Below are positions 6,600 to 15,110 of a DNA stretch of 33,371 bases, piece after piece. Position 1 is the stretch's first letter. Each line of letters opens with the position of its first letter. The translations under genes and the position numbers were made by a program. The stretch is from a virus, in the IMG/VR virus record IMGVR_UViG_3300035703_000287, positions 1 to 33,371 of that record; one strand, written 5' to 3'. The notes beneath the pieces are model-generated. The model did no database searches, was not told the origin of the DNA, and saw nothing but the letters and a program-made list of their open reading frames with translations.

Positions 6600-7031
6600 A
6601 TGCCGAATCCTCCGAAGCCAATTGAGCGGAAGCGGAAGCTTGGGAATCCTGGCAAGCAGGCTTTGCCTGAGCAGATCATCATTGCTGAGCAGGTTCAGGG
6701 TGTGCCTGAGCCGTTGCGCCCGTTGGGTGTTGAGGGCATGGCGGCTTGGGTTCGGGTGTGGACTGCTGGCGCGTATTGGGTTTCGGGTTCTACTGATGTG
6801 CAGATCGTGCAGATGCTTTGCGAGTGTGAGGATGAGCGTTCTGTTTTGCGTGATCGTGTGATGACTGAGCATGACTGGCATGACCGTGTCGGGCTGCGTA
6901 ATTTGGAGGGTTTGATTCTTTCCATGTATTCGATGCTTGGGTTTTCGCCGGTTGATCGCGGGAAGATGGGCGTGGGGGAGGTTCGCGCTTCCTCAGTGTT
7001 GGATGAATTGAAGGCGCGTCGTGCGAAGTAG
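6600..7031 (+). CDS. Terminase small subunit (P27-like)
   Basis: The 143-residue protein begins with a PPKPIERKRKLGNPGK segment, matching the RPPKPTxLKxLxGNPGK start of P27-family small terminases. It continues with helices around WVRVWTAGAYWVSGSTDV. It recognises viral DNA and positions the large subunit. It overlaps the large-subunit gene by 11 nt. Its ribosome site is weak, so coupling to the upstream ORF is possible. Confidence 0.8.
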   Translation: MPNPPKPIERKRKLGNPGKQALPEQIIIAEQVQGVPEPLRPLGVEGMAAWVRVWTAGAYWVSGSTDVQIVQMLCECEDERSVLRDRVMTEHDWHDRVGLRNLEGLILSMYSMLGFSPVDRGKMGVGEVRASSVLDELKARRAK

Positions 7032-8535
7032 TTGGCCGCCTGCGATCCTTACTCCGGTTAGCCAGGTTGAGCGTGATGCGGGCGATGGGGCTGAGGTTGT
7101 TTCCTTCATTGAGGGTTTGTGTCTTCAGGTGAAGGATTCGGTGGGCGGCATGGCCGGTTCGCCGATGATCCTGCGTGATTGGCAGAAGGAGCTACTTGCT
7201 GACGTGTTTGCTCGGCGCGCGGATGGCCGGCGTAAGCATCGAACCGCAATCATCGGCATGGCTCGAAAGAATGGGAAGTCTGCTCTCGGTTCGGGCATCG
7301 CACTCCATGCATTAATGCTTGGGCCGACTGGTGGCGAGGTTTATTCGTGCGCCGCTGATCGTGATCAGGCGCGTATCGTGTTCGGTTCGGCTAAGAAGAT
7401 GATCGAACTCTCGCCGGAACTTAGTTCTGTCTGCACTATCTACAGGGACGTGATCGAAGTTGTTTCGACTGGTTCTGTCTACCGCGTGCTGTCGTCGGAA
7501 GCGTTCACCAAGGAGGGTCTTTCGCCTACTTGCGTGATCTATGACGAACTCCATAGCGCGCCGAACGATGATCTGTGGAACGTGATGACGCTCGCTCAGG
7601 CTGCTCGGCGAGATGCGTTAACGATTGCCGTTACGACTGCGGGCGTGCGGAGCGATACGACTGGGGGAGATTCGACCGCTTACCGGCAGTTCCTCTACGG
7701 CCAGCAGGTAGCGAGCGGCGAGATTGTAGATCCCTCATTCTTCATGGCTTGGTGGAAGGGCCAGGATTCGGCGAATCATCTAGATCCTTCATCGTGGCTG
7801 GACGCTAACCCCGGATTCGGGGATCTCTGCGATGCAGAAGACTTTGAATCAGCAGTGAAGCGCACACCTGAGAATGAGTTTCGAATTAAGCGCATGAATA
7901 GTTGGGTGAGTTCGCAGCACGCTTGGCTACCGGCTGCGTCTTGGGAGAATCTTCGCGCTGACCGTGTCGTTGATTCTTCAGTGCCGGTGGTGCTTGGCTT
8001 TGATGGTTCGTTCAACGGTGATGCTACGGCGTTGATCGGTTGCACCGTGGAGGCTGAGCCGTTCATTTGGGTGGAGGAAGTGTGGGAGAAGGGCCCGGGC
8101 GATCATGAATCGTGGCGGGTTCCGATCGCTGAGGTTGAGGCGCGCATCATGCAGGCTTGCGCCGATTACAACGTGCTAGAGGTAGCGTGCGATCCGTATC
8201 GCTGGCAACGCAGCATGGAGGGTCTCGCGGACGCTGGAGTGCCTATCTCCGAATACGCATCTAGCAGTCCTGCCCGTATGGTTCCCGCGACGGCGAAGTT
8301 CTATGACGCGGTTACCTCAGCGACGCTCTCGCATGATGGGAATGCGACGCTGAGAAGGCATATTGGGAATTGCGCGGTGAAGACTGACCGGCTCGGGCCA
8401 CGCATCGTTAAAGAGCATCGGGCATCTAGTCGGAGGATTGATGCCGCTGTCGCATCTGTCATCGCCTTTGATCGGGCGACAGCGAGGCGCGAAAATGTGC
8501 AAGAATTGGCCGTGCCGGGTTTCTGGGCTACGTGA
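7021..8535 (+). CDS. terL: Terminase large subunit
   Basis: The protein has 504 residues and starts at GTG 7021. The ATPase domain has Walker A GMARKNGKS (79-87), Walker B CVIYDE (171-176) and the coupling motif TTAG (205-208). The nuclease domain begins near 322, with LGFDGS (D328), a second acidic site at ACDPYRW, and DAAVASVIAFDRA near the end. It is the HK97-type motor and headful or cos nuclease acting at the portal. Length is typical for the family. Confidence 0.92.
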   Translation: MRSSWPPAILTPVSQVERDAGDGAEVVSFIEGLCLQVKDSVGGMAGSPMILRDWQKELLADVFARRADGRRKHRTAIIGMARKNGKSALGSGIALHALMLGPTGGEVYSCAADRDQARIVFGSAKKMIELSPELSSVCTIYRDVIEVVSTGSVYRVLSSEAFTKEGLSPTCVIYDELHSAPNDDLWNVMTLAQAARRDALTIAVTTAGVRSDTTGGDSTAYRQFLYGQQVASGEIVDPSFFMAWWKGQDSANHLDPSSWLDANPGFGDLCDAEDFESAVKRTPENEFRIKRMNSWVSSQHAWLPAASWENLRADRVVDSSVPVVLGFDGSFNGDATALIGCTVEAEPFIWVEEVWEKGPGDHESWRVPIAEVEARIMQACADYNVLEVACDPYRWQRSMEGLADAGVPISEYASSSPARMVPATAKFYDAVTSATLSHDGNATLRRHIGNCAVKTDRLGPRIVKEHRASSRRIDAAVASVIAFDRATARRENVQELAVPGFWAT

Positions 8536-8546
8536 GAGGATGAATC

Positions 8547-8687
8547 ATGGTTGTTATTTCACAGCTCGCCGGTCTTGCTTCTATTAATCTCGGTGTCTTC
8601 CTTCTCAACATTCCTGCGGGTTTCATCACGCTCGGTGCTACGGGCGTTCTCATTGGCCTAACGCTGGAGCGTATTGATGCTGGGTAA
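8547..8687 (+). CDS. Small hydrophobic membrane protein, 46 residues
   Basis: ATG 8547 has AGAGGA 7 nt upstream and ends overlapping the portal start. Nearly the whole product is hydrophobic (ASINLGVFLLNIPAGFITLG, then TGVLIGLTL), enough for one long or two short membrane helices. Small membrane proteins between terminase and portal recur in siphoviruses; the function is unknown. Confidence 0.65.
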   Translation: MVVISQLAGLASINLGVFLLNIPAGFITLGATGVLIGLTLERIDAG

Positions 8688-10026
8688 TCTTCTCCGTGGA
8701 CGCGAGGAGCGTGCAGTCTCTTTTCAGACGGTCTTCGCGAGCGGTGGCAATGTCGCGCAGCAAACGTACGCGGGAACCGTCATCACTCAGGATACGAGCC
8801 TGAAGATTGGCGCTGTCTATGCCTGCGTTCGGTTGCTCGCGGATACGATCTCTACCCTTCCTGTCGATACGTTCTACCGTGAGGGGGGAGCGCGCCGGCC
8901 GTTTAGGCCTAAGCCGCTTTGGGTGGAGAACCCTGACCTAGGGACCGCTAGGGAAGATCATCTGCAACAGGCGATGGTGTCGTTACTCCTTGACGGCAAT
9001 GTCTTCATTCGCATCTTCCGCAGCCGTACAGGCGAGATTGTCAGTCTTGTCGTTCTAGATCCGACCCGCGTGGACGTGCGACGTAATCCTGCGACGCGGG
9101 AAATTGAATACGTCCTTGACGGCGCTACGGATAAGACGCTTCGGGCTGACGAAGTTCTGCACATTACGGAACTTCGCAAGCCTGGCGCGCTGCGTGGAGT
9201 GTCGCGCATTGATGAAGTGAAGCAATCGCTAGGACTTGCCGCGGCGCTTGAGGAGTTCTCAGCGCGTTTCTTCGGGCAGGGATCAACAACTACGGGAATC
9301 ATTGAATGGCCCGGTAACCTCACGCGGGAGCAGGCGAAGGATCTCGCTTCAGGCTTTGAGGAGGGTCATAAGGGGCTGAAACGTTCTCATCGTCCGGGCG
9401 TACTGTTTGGTGGCGCGAGGTTCGTGAAGACTGGCGTAGACCCCAATGAAGCGCAAATGCTGGAGAGCAGACAATTTTGTGTGGAGGAGATAGCGCGAAT
9501 CTTCCGCTGCCCCTTGCATCTGTTGCAGGTGTCGACGCCGGGCGCGATGTCGTACGCGAGCGTGGAGCAGAACGCTATTCAATTCGCGCAATACACACTC
9601 CGACCGATCATCTCTAAGTTTGAGACGGCCTACTCCTCGTTGCTGCCCGGCCCGGCGTTCATTAAGTTTAATTTGGATGCGATCCTTCGCGGTGACATTC
9701 AGACGCGATTCGCTGCCTACTCCACTGGCCAACTCGCAGGTTTTTTGAGCGTCAACGACATCCACCTGCTCGAAGATATGCCACCCGCCCAAGGCGGAGA
9801 TGCCTACAGGGTGCCGCTCGCGAACGTAAACCTGTCAGCCGCAAATATCGTAGAGACTGACAGGAAAACCCAGATGCTTACCCGGTTGATCATGGCGGGT
9901 TTCGATCCTGCCGAATCCTTGAAGGCTCTTGATATGCCCGCGATCATGCACACTGGTATCCCTCCGACATCAGTGCAGAGCGTGGCATCTATTAATCCCA
10001 CCGATCCCGGGAGCGTGTACCCATGA
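8677..10026 (+). CDS. Portal protein (HK97 type)
   Basis: The 449-residue protein shows HK97 portal hallmarks: SLKIGAVYACVRLLADTIS near residue 40, LPVDTFYR, and HITELRKPGALRGVSRI in the core. It forms the dodecameric ring at the packaging vertex. I chose ATG 8677, which has GGAG upstream, over TTG 8674. It overlaps the membrane-protein gene upstream and the next gene by ATGA. Confidence 0.92.
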   Translation: MLGNLLRGREERAVSFQTVFASGGNVAQQTYAGTVITQDTSLKIGAVYACVRLLADTISTLPVDTFYREGGARRPFRPKPLWVENPDLGTAREDHLQQAMVSLLLDGNVFIRIFRSRTGEIVSLVVLDPTRVDVRRNPATREIEYVLDGATDKTLRADEVLHITELRKPGALRGVSRIDEVKQSLGLAAALEEFSARFFGQGSTTTGIIEWPGNLTREQAKDLASGFEEGHKGLKRSHRPGVLFGGARFVKTGVDPNEAQMLESRQFCVEEIARIFRCPLHLLQVSTPGAMSYASVEQNAIQFAQYTLRPIISKFETAYSSLLPGPAFIKFNLDAILRGDIQTRFAAYSTGQLAGFLSVNDIHLLEDMPPAQGGDAYRVPLANVNLSAANIVETDRKTQMLTRLIMAGFDPAESLKALDMPAIMHTGIPPTSVQSVASINPTDPGSVYP

Positions 10027-10298
10027 CGATCAGCCAAGCTCAATTCACGCTGGGCGCGGTAGCGGAATTAGTCGTGCCGCCCGACAGGAATCCTCAGCGC
10101 GCCTACATTCACAATCAGGAGACTGGAACGGCGAAGCTGATCTATTTCGGTAATAAGGATGTGACGATTAGCGACGGGGTACATCTTGACGCGGGCCAAT
10201 TTCTTTATCTGACGTTGAATCGTGGCGAGGCTCTCTATGCATTAAGCGAGCCTGCCGGTTACTCGCTGGGCGTGCTTCGGCAGAGAATGGATGAGTGA
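10023..10298 (+). CDS. Small beta-rich structural protein, unknown
   Basis: The 91-residue protein is mostly beta-strand (AELVVPPDRNPQRAYIHN, then LIYFGNKDVTISDG and LYALSEPAGYSLGVL). It looks like a jelly-roll or Ig-like domain and lies between portal and protease genes. A head decoration or head-associated role is possible, but I do not recognise the family. It is coupled to both neighbours. Confidence 0.6.
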   Translation: MTISQAQFTLGAVAELVVPPDRNPQRAYIHNQETGTAKLIYFGNKDVTISDGVHLDAGQFLYLTLNRGEALYALSEPAGYSLGVLRQRMDE

Positions 10299-11879
10299 AT
10301 GCCTTATTTCATTACGGACAAATCTCCCGACTGCCCATCATGGGCGACCGTGAAGGCTGACGGTGAAGTAATGGGATGCCATGAGACGAAGGATGACGCC
10401 GTGGCGCAGATGGTTGCGCTGTCCATTGATGAGGACATGGAGCCTGGTGGCGAACTTCGGATTACCGGAGAGATCCCCAGATACATTAAAGATGCCGCGA
10501 GCAAGGGCGTAGCACTCTATGAGGATGGCAAGGCAGGCGATGGTGTGACCGATGGGACGGTGCGCGAGGCTCGCCTGATGGCTTCAGGTTCAATCACTGA
10601 CGATAAGGCGATCAGGGCGAATGCTTGGGCTGCCCGTCATGCGGTAGATCTTGAGGCATCGAAGAATAATGATGCCGGTGACCCTGAGTTTCCGGGCGCT
10701 GGCGCTGTCGCGCATTATTTGTGGGGCATTGATCCGCTGAATCCTGAGCCGGCTCGTGCATGGTTCGCACGTCAGGCCGCGATCATTCAGGATGGACGGA
10801 AGATGACGCGCATTGCCGGTGGCGAGCCTGCCATCATCTGCGACATTGACGGGACCATCCTTAATGGTGATTCTCCTATCGCTGCAACGGTTCAATTCCT
10901 CGCGGAGTCGGAGGAGGAGATCTACATCATTACTGGTCGCAATGAGTCGCAGCGCGAGGAGACTGTCAGAGCATTAGCGGCTGCCGGTGTGGAGTATGAA
11001 GAACTCTTGATGAATCCGGGCGCAACGTCTGAGACGCTCAATTTCAAGCGTGCGATGGCTCAGAAATTGCTGGAAGAATACGACGTAATGTTAGCGATAG
11101 ATAATAATCCTTCAATGCGCCGGATGTATCGGGCTCTTGGGATTAAGGCCGTGACTGTTTCTGATTTGCCACCCGCTACGAGAAAGGCATCAACGACGAT
11201 GGAGACTCGCGCTCATTTCGTAGAGGATATGGAGATTCGCGCTGTCGGCGAGAAGATGACATTCCGCGGCTACGCTGCTGTCTTCAATTCAGATTCTGAG
11301 CCGCTCCCATTCATTGAGCAGATTCAGCCTGGCGCATTCACTCGCACGCTCAAGAGCCGGAACAATATCCGAATGTATGTCAATCACAATGATTCTGCTC
11401 TCCTTGCTTCAACGCGATCGGGCACGCTTCGGCTAAAGGAAGACTCTAAGGGTCTTCTCGCTGAGGCTGATCTGCCGATGACGACTGATGGCCGGAACAT
11501 GAGCATTCTCCTTGAGCAGCGCATAGTTGATTCAATGTCGTTCGGCTTCTCGGTTCCTCGCGGTGGAGACAAGTGGAGTCCGGATGGCTCGCGCCGCACG
11601 CTTACTGAGGTTCGTTTGCATGAAGTCTCCGTAGTGACTGGTCAGCCTGCCTACGCGGCTACCTCAGCGAACGTGCGCAAACTCGCTGAGCGCACGTCCA
11701 CCGATGAGCAAGTTCTAGCGGACGCGCTTACGCAACTTGAGAGCGGCGCAGAGTTGAACCTCGCTCAGGCTGACCTTATTCGCGGCATCGTCGATCAGCT
11801 GGCGCCTAAGGAGTCAAAGCCTGATAATTCCCTCATTGTCGCTAAGCAATTGCTGGCATTGATGGAGATGCAGTCTTAG
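10299..11879 (+). CDS. Multidomain prohead protease with HAD-phosphatase domain
   Basis: This 526-residue protein has four parts. Residues 1-50 hold a small CPSWATVKADGEVMGCH domain. Residues 55-165 form a helical domain (TVREARLMASG, WAARHAVDL, VAHYLWG). Residues 175-290 are a HAD-fold phosphatase with CDIDGT (D182, D184), IITGR (T212), K250 and AIDNN (D268). Residues 301-526 are an HK97-type prohead protease with TFRGYAAVFNS, H363, SMSFGFSVP (S413) and EVRLHEVSVV. The protease trims the scaffold and capsid during head maturation. All HAD catalytic residues look intact. An internal ATG at 11199, 10 nt after GAGAAAGG, could yield the protease alone. Confidence 0.88.
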   Translation: MPYFITDKSPDCPSWATVKADGEVMGCHETKDDAVAQMVALSIDEDMEPGGELRITGEIPRYIKDAASKGVALYEDGKAGDGVTDGTVREARLMASGSITDDKAIRANAWAARHAVDLEASKNNDAGDPEFPGAGAVAHYLWGIDPLNPEPARAWFARQAAIIQDGRKMTRIAGGEPAIICDIDGTILNGDSPIAATVQFLAESEEEIYIITGRNESQREETVRALAAAGVEYEELLMNPGATSETLNFKRAMAQKLLEEYDVMLAIDNNPSMRRMYRALGIKAVTVSDLPPATRKASTTMETRAHFVEDMEIRAVGEKMTFRGYAAVFNSDSEPLPFIEQIQPGAFTRTLKSRNNIRMYVNHNDSALLASTRSGTLRLKEDSKGLLAEADLPMTTDGRNMSILLEQRIVDSMSFGFSVPRGGDKWSPDGSRRTLTEVRLHEVSVVTGQPAYAATSANVRKLAERTSTDEQVLADALTQLESGAELNLAQADLIRGIVDQLAPKESKPDNSLIVAKQLLALMEMQS

Positions 11880-11886
11880 GTATACG
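11859..11886 (+). promoter_or_regulatory. Possible promoter upstream of the capsid gene
   Basis: TTGATG (11859-11864) and TATACG (11881-11886) are separated by 16 nt in the only non-coding gap before the capsid gene. Each box matches the sigma-70 consensus at four or five positions. An internal promoter would raise capsid levels. This is a weak match by eye. Confidence 0.25.
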
Positions 11887-11906
11887 ATTAACTTCAAGGT
11901 CGCTTC

Positions 11907-11981
11907 ATGGTTCCATGTTGCGATAGGTGCGGAGCCGCTCCACTAATCCTGCGAGCCAACTACATCTATCTAAGGAAATGA
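11907..11981 (+). CDS. Possible 24-residue leader peptide with CxxCG
   Basis: ATG 11907 is preceded by AAGG and ends one base before the capsid start, coding MVPCCDRCGAAPLILRANYI and four more residues. The CDRCGAA motif recalls the start of small actinobacterial zinc-ribbon proteins, so it may be a truncated remnant or a coupling leader. It is too short to be confident. Confidence 0.25.
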   Translation: MVPCCDRCGAAPLILRANYIYLRK

Positions 11982-11982
11982 C

Positions 11983-13179
11983 ATGGACGTTTTGAAGGCA
12001 CAGTTTGAGGCGAGGGCGAAGGATCTTGAGGTGGCTAAGGCCATCGTTAATACTTGCGCCAGCGAGGATCGCGCGATGACCGTTGATGAGCGGGTCGCGT
12101 TTGATCGTGCGAATGAGGAGTTTTCTCGCCGCACGAAGATGATTGACGAGATTAAGGCAATGTCCGCGCATGAAGCTGAGGTTCGCGCAGCGCAGGCCGG
12201 CCATGAGGATGAGGTTCGCCCGGTCATCCAGGTTGCTGCCCCGTCGAATGACGTTGAGACGATTCGGAGCCTTGCCCGTGGCGAGATTCGTTCGGCTGAG
12301 TTCGGCGTTGAGCGTCGCGACGTTACTAAGGGTTCGACTGGCGCGCCGGTTCCCACGTCGTTCTACGATCAGGTGATCATGCTTGCTCGCGCTGTTGGTC
12401 CGATGCTCAGTGTTGGTACTACTTTGAATACCACTGGGGGAGAGGCTCTTCAGCTTCCGCGACTCAGCACGTACAGCACTGGCACTGTCAATTCTGAGGC
12501 TGCCACGCTCGGCGAGTCTGATCCGGCATTCTCTGCGTTCATCACTCTCGGCGCATTCAAGTACGGGTTCCTCACTCAGGTTTCCCGCGAGCTTCTTGAG
12601 GATTCAGGCGTCAACGTGCTTGATCTTCTCGCGATGAACTGCGGTAACGCTCTCGGCGTCGCCGTGAATACCGCACTCACCACGGGAACCGATACGACTG
12701 AGCCGAACGGTATAGTTACTGCCGCAGGTTCGGGCGTTACTGGTGGAACCGGCGTGGCAGGCGCGTTCACTTACGCGAATCTGGTCAGCCTGTACTACTC
12801 GCTTGATCCCGCTGCACGCGCACTTCCGGGCACCGGCTTCATGGCGAAGGGTTCTAGCATCGCGGCAATGCGTACCCTTCAGGACGGTAACGGTGGATTC
12901 GTCTTCCAGCCGTCCATGAGCGAGTCCACCCCTGACCGTGTTCTGGGTGTCCCGTTGATCGAGAATCCGGCAATGGCTGCGGCTGCTACTAGCGCGAAGT
13001 CTGTCATTGCCGGTCACTTCCCGAGCTACTACGTCCGCACTGTTGGCGGCATTCGTCTGGATCGATCGGATGATTTCGCCTTCTCCGCTGATCTTGTTAC
13101 CTTCCGCTGCACGTTCCGAGTTGACGGCGATCTGCCGCAGTCCTCGCATGTGAAGTACTTTGTCGGAGCCGGTACCTGA
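11983..13179 (+). CDS. Major capsid protein (HK97 fold)
   Basis: The 398-residue protein has a helical N-terminal delta region (1 to about 105, rich in Glu, Lys and Ala) that should be removed by the prohead protease. It is followed by the HK97 core: VPTSFYDQVIMLARAVGPML, an AFKYGFLTQVSRELLEDSG segment, then GKSLVI-like SAKSVIAGHF and LDRSDDFAFSADLVTFR at the end. AAGGAA precedes the start. A strong terminator follows. Confidence 0.93.
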   Translation: MDVLKAQFEARAKDLEVAKAIVNTCASEDRAMTVDERVAFDRANEEFSRRTKMIDEIKAMSAHEAEVRAAQAGHEDEVRPVIQVAAPSNDVETIRSLARGEIRSAEFGVERRDVTKGSTGAPVPTSFYDQVIMLARAVGPMLSVGTTLNTTGGEALQLPRLSTYSTGTVNSEAATLGESDPAFSAFITLGAFKYGFLTQVSRELLEDSGVNVLDLLAMNCGNALGVAVNTALTTGTDTTEPNGIVTAAGSGVTGGTGVAGAFTYANLVSLYYSLDPAARALPGTGFMAKGSSIAAMRTLQDGNGGFVFQPSMSESTPDRVLGVPLIENPAMAAAATSAKSVIAGHFPSYYVRTVGGIRLDRSDDFAFSADLVTFRCTFRVDGDLPQSSHVKYFVGAGT

Positions 13180-13192
13180 TCTACCCATAGAC

Positions 13193-13240
13193 CCGATGTC
13201 GGGGGCTGCATTTATCGCAGGGTGCAGCCCCTGACATCGG
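13193..13240 (+). terminator. Strong hairpin terminator after the capsid gene
   Basis: Positions 13193-13210 pair with 13223-13240 over 18 bp, with a single G-U pair at position 9 of the stem and a 12-nt loop. A T tract is absent. It lies 13 nt after the capsid stop and before the glycosyltransferase cassette, so it should allow high capsid expression relative to downstream genes. Confidence 0.8.
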
Positions 13241-13263
13241 ATAACCTGCGAAAGGATTCTGCG

Positions 13264-14475
13264 ATGTCCAACAAGCGCAAGGCAAATGCGAGCAAGGCAA
13301 AGAAGCGAACCGAATCACGCGCAATACTCTGGAACTCCAATAGCCCGTGGAGCCGCACCGGGTACGGGGCACAGACCGCGCAAGCCATCACGCGGCTGCA
13401 AGCGGCAGGGCATAAGGTGGCCGTCTCATCTAATTACGGCCTAGAGGGAACTACTCTCGACTGGCAGGGAATCCGGCAGTATCCGCGCGGGTTCGATATG
13501 CATTCAAATGATGTCGTGCCGGCGAACTTTCAAGCCTGGCGACATGAGCATTCAGACTTAGATCCTCTCCTCGTCACTCTTTATGACGTGTACATCTTCA
13601 AGGGCAAACAGTGGGACGACGTGGAACAGATAGCGTCATGGGTTCCCATTGATCATTCTCCGGTTCCTCCTGACGTAGCGGCATGGTGCAGGCGTCCTAA
13701 TGTGACGCCTATTTCGATGAGCCGCTTCGGTGAGGCGATGCTGACGAATGCTGGCATTGACTGTCTCTACGTCCCGCACGCTATTGAAAAGATCTTCAAG
13801 CCTACGGAGTCCATTAACGCAGGCGGTAAGGATCTGACCGGGCGCGAGTTCATGGGCATTCCTGAAGATCGTTTCGTATTCGGAATGGTCAGCGCGAACA
13901 AAGGCGCTTACCCTCCTCGCAAGGCTTTCCCTGAAACCTTCCTAGCGTTCTCCATGTTCGCTAAGCATCATAAGGATGCAGTCCTCTACATCCACACTGA
14001 GGATCGCGGGGGCATGGGCGGTATAAATCTTCGCGAACTCGCTACGGCGTGCGGCATCCCTGATGATCAGATCGTCTTCGTTGATCAATACGTCTACCGT
14101 TCTGGGATCGGTAATGATCTTCTCGCTGCGATCTATTCGGCTATGGACTGCCTATTGATTGCTTCTATGGGCGAAGGATTCGGCGTTCCTCAGATTGAGG
14201 CTCAGGCTTGCGGCACTCCGGTTATCTGCACGAATGCGAGCGCGTCACCTGAATTGCTCGGTGACGGATGGCTAGTGGAAGGGCAGCCGTTCTGGGATTC
14301 TCCGCAGCGCGCTTGGATGATCACGCCCGGCATCCCTTCCCTGATCGAGGCTATGGAAGCGGCTTACGCCCGTGGCCGTGGTCGGTCAAAGCTGGCGCAG
14401 GATTTCGCTTCGCAGTATGACGCGGATTTCGTCTTCGCTAATTATTGGCTCCCGGCGATGGAGGCTTTGCGATGA
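13264..14475 (+). CDS. Glycosyltransferase, GT-B fold (family 4-like)
   Basis: The 403-residue protein has a basic N-terminus, then a Rossmann start (ILWNSNSPWSRTGYGAQ), WVPIDHSPVPP in the acceptor domain, and the family-4 donor-site motif GEGFGVPQIEAQACG with its E-x7-E pair. FVFGMVSANKGAYPPRK begins the C-terminal domain. It transfers a nucleotide-activated sugar. GAAAGGA precedes ATG 13264. Position after the capsid gene suggests virion proteins or the host surface as acceptor. Confidence 0.8.
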   Translation: MSNKRKANASKAKKRTESRAILWNSNSPWSRTGYGAQTAQAITRLQAAGHKVAVSSNYGLEGTTLDWQGIRQYPRGFDMHSNDVVPANFQAWRHEHSDLDPLLVTLYDVYIFKGKQWDDVEQIASWVPIDHSPVPPDVAAWCRRPNVTPISMSRFGEAMLTNAGIDCLYVPHAIEKIFKPTESINAGGKDLTGREFMGIPEDRFVFGMVSANKGAYPPRKAFPETFLAFSMFAKHHKDAVLYIHTEDRGGMGGINLRELATACGIPDDQIVFVDQYVYRSGIGNDLLAAIYSAMDCLLIASMGEGFGVPQIEAQACGTPVICTNASASPELLGDGWLVEGQPFWDSPQRAWMITPGIPSLIEAMEAAYARGRGRSKLAQDFASQYDADFVFANYWLPAMEALR

Positions 14476-15110
14476 TCCCTTGCATGATCGTCCCGATTCT
14501 CGCGGGGCCTGAGATTCTCTATCGGATGCTAGAGACGATTGACTACCCGGTGCGGAAGTTGATCATCATTGACAACGGGGACGCTCTGCGAGCGTCCGTA
14601 GGTTGGCCGGTTGAGCATGTTCAATCAACGAAGGTTATTAAGATGCCCGCGAATCTCGGTGTCGCGGGTTCATGGAATCTAGGGATTAAGGCTGATCCGT
14701 TCGCGCCATGGTGGCTCATTGCCAACTATGACGTTGAATGGCCCGCAGGCTCGCTGAGAGCGTTCTATGAGCAGGCCGGAGATGGAATCATGCTCGCTCA
14801 GTCTCCGCAGCCGTGGAGCGCTTTTGCGCTCTCTGAAGATGCCGTGAAGCGGATCGGGCTCTTTGACGAAGGATTCCACCCAGCCTACTTCGAGGACAAC
14901 GATTACGAATTGCGCGCGATGCTGGAAGGAGTGAAGATCACTCGCTCACAGATCCCTATCATCCATCACAATTCTTCTACCCTTAAATACTTCGGCGAGC
15001 GCAATAACGCTACTTATGCAAATAATGCCGACTACTGGCAGAGGAAGCGAGAGAAGCCGAATGAGGGCGGCTGGAGCCTAGAGCGAAGGCGCGTGAATTC
15101 GTGGGATTGA
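14472..15110 (+). CDS. Glycosyltransferase, GT-A fold (family 2-like)
   Basis: The 212-residue protein starts at ATG 14472 overlapping the upstream stop. It has an IVPILAGPEILYRML start, IDNGD, PANLGVAGSWNLGI (the NxGxAxxxNxG motif of family 2), LIANYDVEW as the metal-site DxD equivalent, and FHPAYFEDNDYELRAM with the catalytic ED pair. It is compact compared with cellular enzymes. It probably extends or adds a sugar together with the GT-B enzyme. Confidence 0.78.
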   Translation: MIPCMIVPILAGPEILYRMLETIDYPVRKLIIIDNGDALRASVGWPVEHVQSTKVIKMPANLGVAGSWNLGIKADPFAPWWLIANYDVEWPAGSLRAFYEQAGDGIMLAQSPQPWSAFALSEDAVKRIGLFDEGFHPAYFEDNDYELRAMLEGVKITRSQIPIIHHNSSTLKYFGERNNATYANNADYWQRKREKPNEGGWSLERRRVNSWD

